Shown here: piece by piece, positions 57,524 to 64,000 of the stretch
Layout of the letters: each line of letters opens with the position of its first letter
How positions within the stretch are numbered: the stretch's first letter is position 1
Assembly: GCF_003002915.1 (NCBI RefSeq)
Contig: NZ_PVTG01000015.1
Coordinates: 62,001 to 126,000, forward strand
Direction of reading: 5' to 3'
Source of the DNA: Geodermatophilus tzadiensis
GTDB taxonomy: Bacteria; Actinomycetota; Actinomycetes; Mycobacteriales; Geodermatophilaceae
DNA length: 64,000 nt
Position numbers and translations under genes: made by a program
Notes under the pieces: generated by a model
Database searches by the model: none
What the model was told of the DNA's origin: nothing
The model's input: only the letters and a program-made list of their open reading frames with translations

Positions 57524-58051
57524 TCAGGCGCTGCGGTCGACCGGGCGCAAGGTACCGGCGCCGCTCATCGAGCGCGGTCCCCGCCCCAGGGCGACGGTGC
57601 CCGACTGCGCCATCTCCTTGATCCCCAGCGGGGCGAGGACGGCGAGCAGGGCCTGCAGCTTGTCGGGCGTGCCGGTGGCCTCGAGGGTCACCGTGTCGGT
57701 GTTGACGTCGACCACGCGGGCGCGGAAGAGCTCGGCGGTCTGCAGCACGGTGGTGCGGTCGGCCAGCGGCGCGCGCACCTTGACGAGCAGCAGCTCGCGC
57801 TGCACCGCGGCGGCGCCGTCCAGCTCGACGATCTTGATGACCTCGACGAGCTTGTTGAGCTGCTTGGTCACCTGCTCCAGCGGCGCGGACTCGGCGTCGA
57901 CGACGATCGTCATCCGCGACAGGTCGGGGTTCTCGGTCGGGCCGACGGCCAGCGACTCGATGTTGAACGCGCGCCGGCTGAACAGCGCCGAGACGCGGGC
58001 CAGGACACCGGCCTTGTTCTCGACGAGGACCGACAGGGTGTGGCGGGTCAT
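57524..58051 (-). CDS. ilvN: Acetolactate synthase regulatory (small) subunit
   Basis: A 175-residue ACT-domain subunit that gives valine feedback control to acetohydroxyacid synthase. HTLSVLVENKAGVLARVSALF and FNIESLAVGPTENPDLSRMT are the ACT motif; LNKLVEVIKIVELDG and ELLLVKV follow. Second gene of ilvB-ilvN-ilvC; 101 bases lie between it and ilvB and contain a hairpin repeat. ATG at 58051. Confidence 0.96.
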   Translation of the reverse strand: MTRHTLSVLVENKAGVLARVSALFSRRAFNIESLAVGPTENPDLSRMTIVVDAESAPLEQVTKQLNKLVEVIKIVELDGAAAVQRELLLVKVRAPLADRTTVLQTAELFRARVVDVNTDTVTLEATGTPDKLQALLAVLAPLGIKEMAQSGTVALGRGPRSMSGAGTLRPVDRSA

Positions 58052-58089
58052 AGCGGGACGTTCCTCTCAGAACTGACCGGGTGCCGGGT

Positions 58090-58146
58090 GGCCCCCCTTC
58101 AGGGGCCCGCCCCGAGCGGAGCGAGGGGTGGGGGGAAGGGGGGTCC
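58090..58146 (-). repeat. Dispersed hairpin repeat, copy 3 (ilvB/ilvN gap)
   Basis: Read on the minus strand it begins GGACCCCCCTTC and ends GAAGGGGGGCC, a perfect outer stem with one bulged A. The apical stem is CCCC/GGGG around loop TCGCTCCGCTC. The outer stem differs from copy 2 by paired changes. It lies in the transcribed gap of an operon, 39 bases before ilvN and seven after the ilvB stop. Confidence 0.8.
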
Positions 58147-58152
58147 TTCGAC

Positions 58153-60021
58153 TTACACCTGACCCTCGCCGAAGACCGGGCGCAGGTCGCGCGCGGCCAG
58201 GATGTCGTCGTTGCTCGCGCCGGCGGCCACCATCGGCCACACCTGCGCGTCGGCGCCGACGACGAAGTCGATGACCACCGGCGCGTCGGTGATCGCCATG
58301 GCCTTCTCGATGACGGCGTCGACGTCGTCCTTGGACTCGCAGCGCAGGCCGACGCAGCCCAGCGCCTCGGCCAGCGCGACGAAGTCGGGGATGCGCACCG
58401 GCTTGGGCCGGCCCTCGGCGTCGACCGGGTGCAGCTTGGTGTTGGAGTAGCGGCCCTCGTAGAAGAGGGTCTGCCACTGCCGGACCATGCCGAGGTTGCC
58501 GTTGTTGATGACGGCGACCTTGACCGGGATGCCCTCGATGGCGCAGGTGGCCAGCTCCTGGTTGGTCATCTGGAAGCAGCCGTCGCCGTCGATCGCCCAG
58601 ACCGTGGTGTCCGGGCAGCCGTACTTGGCGCCCATGGCCGCCGGGACGGCGTATCCCATCGTCCCGAGGCCGCCGCTGTTGAGCCAGGTGCCCGGCTTCT
58701 CGTAGCGGATGAACTGCGCGGCCCACATCTGGTGCTGACCGACGCCGGAGGCGTAGATCGCGTCGGGGCCGGCGAGGGCGCCGAGCCGCTCGATGACGTA
58801 CTGCGGCGACAGCGAGCCGTCCTCGGGCCACTCGTAGCCCAGCGGGTAGCGCGACCGCCAGTCGTCGAGCTGGGCCCACCAGGCCGACAGGTCGGCCGTG
58901 CGGCCGGCGCGGTGCTCGGCGCGCAGCGCGCCCACCAGCTCGGCGATGGTCTCCTTGGCGTCGCCCACGATCGGGACGTCGGCCTTGCGGTTCTTGCCGA
59001 TCTCGGCCGGGTCGATGTCGGCGTGCACGACCTGCGCGTGCGGGGCGAAGGAGCTCAGCTCGCCGGTGACCCGGTCGTCGAAGCGGGCCCCCAGGGCCAC
59101 CAGCAGGTCGGCCTTCTGCAGCGCGGTGACGGCGGTGACGTTGCCGTGCATGCCCGGCATGCCGAGGTTCTGCGGGTGGCTGTCGGGGAAGGCGCCGCGG
59201 GCCATGAGGGTGGTGACCACCGGCGCGCCGGTGAGCTCGACGAGCTCGGCCAGCTCCTCGGTGGCGCCCGCCTTGAGCACGCCGCCGCCGACGTAGAGGA
59301 CGGGGCGGCGGGCGGCGGCGACGAGCGCCGCGGCCTCGCGCACCTGCTTGCCGTGCGGGCGGGTGGTCGGCTTGTAGCCGGGCAGGTCCAGCCGCGGCGG
59401 CCAGGAGAAGTCGGTGGTGGCCTGCAGCGCGTCCTTGGAGATGTCGACCAGCACCGGGCCCGGGCGGCCGGTGGCGGCCAGGTGGAAGGCCTCGGCGATC
59501 CGCTGCGGGATCTCGGCGGCGTCGGTCACCAGGAAGTTGTGCTTGGTGATCGGCATGGTGATGCCGCGGATGTCGGCCTCCTGGAAGGCGTCGGTCCCGA
59601 TCGCCCGGCTGGGCACCTGGCCGGTGATCGCGACCAGCGGGACCGAGTCCATGTAGGCGTCGGCCAGCGGCGTGACCAGGTTGGTCGCGCCGGGGCCGGA
59701 GGTGGCCATGCAGACGCCGACCCGGCCGGTGGCCTGCGCGTAGCCGGTGGCGGCGTGCCCGGCGCCCTGCTCGTGGCGGACCAGGACGTGCCGCACGTGC
59801 GAGTCGAACAGCGGGTCGTAGGCCGGCAGGATCGCCCCGCCCGGGATGCCGAAGACGACCTCGACGCCGACGGCCTCCAGCGAGCGCACCAGGCTCTGCG
59901 CGCCGGTGATGCCGGTGGCGGGCTCGGCGGCGGCCTCGGCGATCGAGCGGGCCGTCGTCTCGACACCGGTGAGCGCCTCCGCGGCCTCGCGGGTGGCGGA
60001 CTCGCTCGGGGTGGTGGTCAT
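58153..60021 (-). CDS. ilvB: Acetolactate synthase catalytic (large) subunit
   Basis: A 622-residue ThDP-dependent enzyme, first common step of Val, Leu and Ile synthesis. [19 protein letters not shown] with the catalytic Glu in [35 protein letters not shown] and the C-terminal ThDP site [15 protein letters not shown] ... [14 protein letters not shown] are intact. A 40-residue Ala/Glu/Thr-rich leader sequence precedes the domain. ATG at 60021 follows AGGAG. First structural gene of ilvB-ilvN-ilvC, preceded by a peptide-controlled attenuator. Confidence 0.97.
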   Translation of the reverse strand: MTTTPSESATREAAEALTGVETTARSIAEAAAEPATGITGAQSLVRSLEAVGVEVVFGIPGGAILPAYDPLFDSHVRHVLVRHEQGAGHAATGYAQATGRVGVCMATSGPGATNLVTPLADAYMDSVPLVAITGQVPSRAIGTDAFQEADIRGITMPITKHNFLVTDAAEIPQRIAEAFHLAATGRPGPVLVDISKDALQATTDFSWPPRLDLPGYKPTTRPHGKQVREAAALVAAARRPVLYVGGGVLKAGATEELAELVELTGAPVVTTLMARGAFPDSHPQNLGMPGMHGNVTAVTALQKADLLVALGARFDDRVTGELSSFAPHAQVVHADIDPAEIGKNRKADVPIVGDAKETIAELVGALRAEHRAGRTADLSAWWAQLDDWRSRYPLGYEWPEDGSLSPQYVIERLGALAGPDAIYASGVGQHQMWAAQFIRYEKPGTWLNSGGLGTMGYAVPAAMGAKYGCPDTTVWAIDGDGCFQMTNQELATCAIEGIPVKVAVINNGNLGMVRQWQTLFYEGRYSNTKLHPVDAEGRPKPVRIPDFVALAEALGCVGLRCESKDDVDAVIEKAMAITDAPVVIDFVVGADAQVWPMVAAGASNDDILAARDLRPVFGEGQV

Positions 60022-60085
60022 GGCGGTGAGTCTCCTGGGCCGGACGTGCGGGTGGGGCGTGCGGTCGGGTGCCTGCTCGGGCAAC

Positions 60086-60117
60086 AAAAAACCCCTCGTG
60101 CCGCGGGCACAGAGGGG
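60086..60117 (-). terminator. Attenuator terminator upstream of ilvB
   Basis: On the minus strand a stem CCCCTC/GAGGGG with an inner GTGCC/GGCAC, one bulged base and a CGC loop (60117-60092), directly followed by six T (60091-60086). A real T-run is rare here and marks an intrinsic terminator. A second hairpin, 26 bases (60122-60147), lies just upstream. Position 65 bases before the ilvB start. Confidence 0.85.
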
Positions 60118-60146
60118 CGTAGCGCGTCGGTCGGGTGACCGGCGCG

Positions 60147-60188
60147 CTAGGCGACTACGAGGAGCAGGCAGGCGGAGGGCACGCACAC
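60147..60188 (-). CDS. ilvB leader peptide
   Basis: A 14-codon frame, [13 protein letters not shown]-stop (GTG start). The run L-L-L-V-V is five branched-chain codons in a row. GGAGG lies eight bases before the GTG at 60188. Its TAG shares its last base with the first hairpin, and a T-run terminator follows, so this is a classic attenuator. TTGACG (60217-60212), 17 bases, CACAGT is a possible promoter, which would place the start near a second GTG at 60182. Confidence 0.8.
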   Translation of the reverse strand: MCVPSACLLLVVA

Positions 60189-60253
60189 ACTGTGCGCCTC
60201 CGCCGTCCCGACGTCAACAAGGCCGTCCCACACAGTGGACCGTGTCGGCCGAT

Positions 60254-62989
60254 TCATGGGACGGACAGCGGTTCCTCCCGCGCACCGAGCAGACCCGGGT
60301 CGAAGCCGTCGACCACCGCGGGCAGCTCGGCGGCCGGCACCGGGCGGCCGGTCAGCCAGCCCTGCAGGAAGCCGCAGCCCAGCGAGACCAGGACCTCGCG
60401 CTGGGCCGCGGTCTCCACGCCCTCGGCGACGACGTCCATGCCCAGCGTGCGGCCGAGGTCGACGACGCTGCCGACCAGCGCCGCGCCCCGCGGGTCGGTG
60501 TCGATGCCCGAGACGAAGCCGCGGTCCATCTTCAGCACGTCGACGGGCAGCCGGGCGAGGTAGGCCAGCGAGGAGTAGCCCTTGCCGAAGTCGTCGAGGG
60601 ACACGATGCAGCCGAGGGCGGAGAGCTCCGCGAGCTCGGCGAGCAGCCGCTCGTCGTCGTCCATCAGCACGCTCTCGGTCACCTCGATCATCAGCAGCCG
60701 CGCCGGCAGGCCGGAGCGCTCGAGCGCGCGGGTGACGTCCTCGACCAGGCAGCGGGCCTGCAGGTGCCGCACCGAGATGTTGACGCCGAGCTTGAGGTCG
60801 CGGCCCCCGGCGAGCAGCCGGGCGTGCTCGGCGGTCGCGGTCTCCAGCACCCAGCGCTGCAGCGGCACGACCAGCCCGTCGTCCTCGGCCAGGCCGACGA
60901 ACTCCTCGGGCGGGACCGGGCCGAGCACCGGGTGGTCCCAGCGCACCAGCGCCTCCACCCCGAGCACCCGGCGCTCCTGCACGCCGGCGACGGGCTGGTA
61001 GACCAGCCGCAGCCCGCCCCGCTCGATCGCGCCGGGCAGGTCGCGGGCCAGCCGGCTGCGCCGCGCCGACGCCTCGACCAGCCCCTCACCCGACGCCCGG
61101 ACGCCGTTCTTGCCCTGCGCCTTGACCGTGCGCAGCGCCAGGTCGGCCTCCCGGACGGTGGCCGACGCGTCGGCGCCGGTGACCACCTCGGCCAGCCCGA
61201 CACTGGCCGAGACGCGGAACACCGGGCCGGCGGGGCCGCCGTCCACGCCACCGTCGGCGCCGCCGTAGCGGCGGGAGACGTCCAGCCGCGCGACCAGCCG
61301 CTCGGCCAGCGCCATCGCCGCGTCGGGTCCGGCGTCGACGAGGAGGGCGAACTCGTCGCCGCCGAGCCGCGCCACCAGGTCCCCCGAGCGGGCCTCGGCG
61401 CGCAGCGCGTCGGCCACCTCGCACAGCAGCCGGTCGCCGGCGTCGTGCCCGGCCACGTCGTTGACGGACTTGAAGCCGTCGAGGTCGACGAGCAGGACGC
61501 AGGCCCGCCGGCCGCGGGCGGCCCGGTCGAGGGCGCCCTCCAGCGCGGCCATGAACCGGGCGCGGTTGGGCAGGCCGGTCAGCGAGTCGGTGTAGGCCAG
61601 CCGTTCCAGCTCGCGCTGGCCGGCGCGGCGCTCGGTGGCGTCGCGCAGGTGCAGCACCAGGCCCTCGTCGGCCCGCCGTCCGCCGGTGCGGGCGGCGCCG
61701 GAGACCTCGACGTCGCGCCAGCCGCCGTCGACGCCGGCCAGCCGGCCGGTGGCGGGCAGCCCGTCGGGGGCGCCGTCGCGCAGCGCCGCGGCGACCCGCT
61801 CGACGAGGTCGCGGTCGTCGGGGTGCAGCAGCGGGACCAGCGCGTGGCCGACCAGCTCCTCCTCCGCCCGGCCGAGCTGGGCGGCCACCGGGCCGGACAC
61901 CGAGGTGACCCGGCCGGCGGCGTCGAGGACGACGGTGACGGCGTCGCCGCTGTGCACCAGGGCGCGGAACCAGCCCTCGGTGCGCTCCAGGCGGCGGGTG
62001 AGCCGCGCGGCGTCCAGCGCCCAGGACAGCGTCCGGGCCGAGGTGAGCAGCAGCAGGACGGCGGCCGCGGCCGCCTCCGCGGCGGGGACGGGGCGGCCGG
62101 CGAGGACGCCGCCGGTCACCGCGAGCAGCGCGACGCTGGCCGCGGCGTGGGCGACCACGGCGCCGCGCAGCGGCAGCGCGCGCCGTCCGCCCGGCGCCGT
62201 CGCGGCCCGGTCGGCGGCCGCGGCGCACAGGCCGGTGCCCAGCATGGCCAGCCAGGCCAGGACGGTGACGACGGACCACCCCGGGGCCGCGGCGCCGTCC
62301 GACGTCCGGCCCACGGCGCCGCTGACGGCGACGGTGGCCATCGCGACGAAGGAGGCCAGCAGCCAGGTCGCCGACCGGCGGCGCGCCTCGGGCACCGCGG
62401 TGACGGTGACCAGGCCGACGCCGCACAGCACGGCACCGACCAGCGGGTAGCCGGCCGCGATGAGCTCGTGCCCGGGTCCGGCGACGTCGCCGGGCCGGCC
62501 GTCGGACAGGCCGTCGAGCAGGTCGTCGAGCACCACGCCGCCGAGGACCCCGACGGCGATGGTGACCACGACGCCGTCGACCAGCACGCGGGAACCGACC
62601 CGCCGGCCGGCCCGGGGCGGCAGCAGCTGGACGGCCACCGCGACCGCGACCGGCACGGCCAGCAGGATGGGGAGCTCCTCGATCCCGCCGGCGGCCAGGT
62701 CGCGGCCGGCGCGGGCCACGGCCAGGGCCTGCCCGAGCGCGAGCAGGCCGGCGGCCAGCGCCAGGGCCCGCCACGGCCGGCCGGCCCGGCCGGGCAGCCG
62801 CCGGGCGCCGGCGGCCAGGACGGCGGCGCCGGTGCCCGAGGCCAGGGCGAGCGCCGCGGGGACGAGGACGGCGGCCGACGGCGCGCCGGTCAGCTGCAGC
62901 GCGGTGGTGCCGGCGCCGAGGAGGGCGAGCAGGCCGAGGACGGCGGCGAGCGCGGCCGGGCCGACGGGGCGCCCGGTGGCGTCACGCAC
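60254..62989 (-). CDS. Membrane-bound GGDEF-EAL (PAS) c-di-GMP protein
   Basis: A 911-residue bifunctional c-di-GMP signalling protein. Residues 10-325 hold about nine or ten hydrophobic helices; a PAS domain spans 335-455; GGDEF at 543-547 (RLGGDEFALL) has an RxxD inhibitory site (R534 to D537); EAL at 679-681 (GVEALVRW), with IEVTES, LDDFGKGYSS and AEGVET all present. Both domains look catalytically complete. The GTG at 62989 overlaps the preceding GGDEF-EAL gene by eight bases. Transcribed as the second gene of a pair; no periplasmic sensor is recognised. Confidence 0.92.
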   Translation of the reverse strand: MRDATGRPVGPAALAAVLGLLALLGAGTTALQLTGAPSAAVLVPAALALASGTGAAVLAAGARRLPGRAGRPWRALALAAGLLALGQALAVARAGRDLAAGGIEELPILLAVPVAVAVAVQLLPPRAGRRVGSRVLVDGVVVTIAVGVLGGVVLDDLLDGLSDGRPGDVAGPGHELIAAGYPLVGAVLCGVGLVTVTAVPEARRRSATWLLASFVAMATVAVSGAVGRTSDGAAAPGWSVVTVLAWLAMLGTGLCAAAADRAATAPGGRRALPLRGAVVAHAAASVALLAVTGGVLAGRPVPAAEAAAAAVLLLLTSARTLSWALDAARLTRRLERTEGWFRALVHSGDAVTVVLDAAGRVTSVSGPVAAQLGRAEEELVGHALVPLLHPDDRDLVERVAAALRDGAPDGLPATGRLAGVDGGWRDVEVSGAARTGGRRADEGLVLHLRDATERRAGQRELERLAYTDSLTGLPNRARFMAALEGALDRAARGRRACVLLVDLDGFKSVNDVAGHDAGDRLLCEVADALRAEARSGDLVARLGGDEFALLVDAGPDAAMALAERLVARLDVSRRYGGADGGVDGGPAGPVFRVSASVGLAEVVTGADASATVREADLALRTVKAQGKNGVRASGEGLVEASARRSRLARDLPGAIERGGLRLVYQPVAGVQERRVLGVEALVRWDHPVLGPVPPEEFVGLAEDDGLVVPLQRWVLETATAEHARLLAGGRDLKLGVNISVRHLQARCLVEDVTRALERSGLPARLLMIEVTESVLMDDDERLLAELAELSALGCIVSLDDFGKGYSSLAYLARLPVDVLKMDRGFVSGIDTDPRGAALVGSVVDLGRTLGMDVVAEGVETAAQREVLVSLGCGFLQGWLTGRPVPAAELPAVVDGFDPGLLGAREEPLSVP

Positions 62990-64000
62990 CGTGCCCGACC
63001 CGGACGGGCGGGTCCCCGGCGGCGGGGAACACGTCGTGGGACAGGCCGACCAGGCCGGGCCACAGCGAGCCCGCGCCCTCCCGCAGCACGCGCAGCAGCT
63101 CGGCCGGTGGCAGCGGGCGGGCCAGCAGGAAGCCCTGCGCGAAGCCCAGGCCCAGGCCGCGCAGCACGCCCAGCTGGGCGGGGGTCTCCACGCCCTCGGC
63201 CACGACGTCGACGCCCAGCGCCCGGCCCACGGTGACCACCGCCTCGCACAGGGCGCGGCTCTGCGCGTCGCGGTCGACGCGGGAGACGAAGGCGCGGTCG
63301 AGCTTGAGCACGTCGATCGGCAGCCGGGTGAGGTGCAGCAGCGACGAGGTGCCGGTGCCGAAGTCGTCGAGCGCCACGTGCACGCCCATGAGCCGCAGCG
63401 CCTGCACGTCGATGGCCACGAAGTCGCCGTCGTCGAGCAGGGTGGCCTCGGTGACCTCGAGGACCAGGCGCTCGGGTGCCAGGCCCGAGGACGCCAGCGC
63501 CGCGGCGACGTCGTCGACCAAGGTGCGGGCGGCCACGTGCGAGGCGGAGGTGTTCACGCCCAGCCGCAGCGGCACGCCCTCGCTGTCGGGCAGGCCGGCG
63601 GCGGTCGCGGTGGCCTCGCGCAGCACCCAGCGCTGCAGCTCGCCGATCACGCCGGCGCGCTCGGCGATGGGCACGAACTCGCGCGGCGGGACGTCGCCGA
63701 GCTCGGGGTGCCGCCAGCGCAGCAGCGCCTCGACGCCGACCACCCGCTGCTCGTCCATCGACACGATGGGCTGGTAGGCCAGCCGCAGCTCCCCGCGCCC
63801 GACGGCGCCGGGCAGGTCCTCGCGCAGCCGGTCGCGGCGGGCCGCGGCGGCGCCGAGCGCGTCGGTCCACCGGGTGGCCCGTGCCGAGCCGCCGGTCCGG
63901 GCGGCCGCCACCGCGGTCTCCGCGCGGCTGGTGAGGGCGGCGACGGTCAGGCCCGGCTCGACGACGACGACGCCGACGTCGGCGGTGAGGTCGAAGACGC
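62982..64000 (-). CDS. GGDEF-EAL protein, 5' end cut by window edge
   Basis: About 339 visible codons of a larger protein; the frame is open at base 64000. The first visible residues, VFDLTADVGVVVVEPG and following, resemble the end of a GGDEF domain, then an EAL domain: AYQPIVSMDEQ, GVEALLRWRHPELG, LEVTEATLLDD, LDDFGTGTSSLLHL (usual GYSS is GTSS), LKLDRAFV and AEGVETPAQ. EAL, metal and lysine ligands are present. Ends eight bases inside the next gene, forming an operon of two c-di-GMP proteins. Confidence 0.9.
   Translation of the reverse strand, partial: VFDLTADVGVVVVEPGLTVAALTSRAETAVAAARTGGSARATRWTDALGAAAARRDRLREDLPGAVGRGELRLAYQPIVSMDEQRVVGVEALLRWRHPELGDVPPREFVPIAERAGVIGELQRWVLREATATAAGLPDSEGVPLRLGVNTSASHVAARTLVDDVAAALASSGLAPERLVLEVTEATLLDDGDFVAIDVQALRLMGVHVALDDFGTGTSSLLHLTRLPIDVLKLDRAFVSRVDRDAQSRALCEAVVTVGRALGVDVVAEGVETPAQLGVLRGLGLGFAQGFLLARPLPPAELLRVLREGAGSLWPGLVGLSHDVFPAAGDPPVRVGHGA

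Noticed and set aside
60070-60170. TGCCTGCTC in the ilvB leader pairing with its complement near 60070-60078 as an antiterminator
   Set aside because: The partner lies downstream of the T-run, so it is made only after termination has been decided. The 9-base match may be chance.

Overview
The window is a very GC-rich (roughly 75 %), gene-dense stretch of an actinobacterial chromosome. GTG starts are common, codon third positions are almost all G or C, and genes within operons often overlap by 4 bases. Gene order follows, with gaps, the arrangement I recall from Mycobacterium tuberculosis: glnD-glnB-amt-ftsY-smc-acyP-mutM-rnc-yceD-sepIVA, then coaD-rsmD-recG-DAK, thiL, ddl-gpsA-fbiD-ppk-mutT1-leuDC-IclR, gltX-FAH, leuB-serA and ilvC-ilvN-ilvB. 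Composition, the phosphatidylcholine synthase and the repeat family suggest Geodermatophilaceae or a close relative; this is inference. There is no phage, insertion sequence or CRISPR array.

Region by region: 1-6.1 kb holds the nitrogen-sensing operon amt-glnB-glnD (minus strand), facing a nickel/cobalt permease across a 341-base gap that carries a GlnR-like site and a Nur-like box. 6.1-22.3 kb is a long minus-strand housekeeping block: ftsY, smc, DNA repair, RNase III, L32, SepIVA, CoaD, RsmD, RecG and a DAK2 protein, with two phosphatases inserted on the plus strand. 22.4-28.6 kb carries rpmB, thiL, ddl, small conserved proteins and phosphatidylcholine synthase. 28.6-39.4 kb carries a cystathionine-lyase-type enzyme, gpsA, an acyltransferase, F420-type guanylyltransferase, ppk-mutT1, leuCD with a divergent IclR regulator, and a molybdopterin enzyme. 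39.4-43.7 kb is a galactose operon galT-galK-symporter-small membrane protein. Three tRNA genes follow (Glu, Glu, Gln), then gltX and neighbours. 49.6-60.2 kb is dominated by branched-chain amino acid and serine genes (cimA, leuB, serA, ilvC, ilvN, ilvB), interrupted by a cassette of membrane proteins with Tyr-Gly-Gln-rich tails. The window ends with two overlapping GGDEF-EAL genes.

The most interesting signals are regulatory and structural rather than a new gene system. (1) A dispersed 54-57-base hairpin element occurs three times, with compensatory changes in its stems and a conserved loop; two copies sit inside operons (glnB/glnD and ilvB/ilvN). (2) cimA and ilvB both have transcription-attenuator leaders: a short peptide rich in branched-chain residues, a stop codon whose last base starts a GC hairpin, then a terminator. 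(3) The nickel permease has a Nur-like box and the amt promoter a GlnR-like box. (4) Two neighbouring membrane proteins carry prion-like Y/G/Q tails of about 95 residues.
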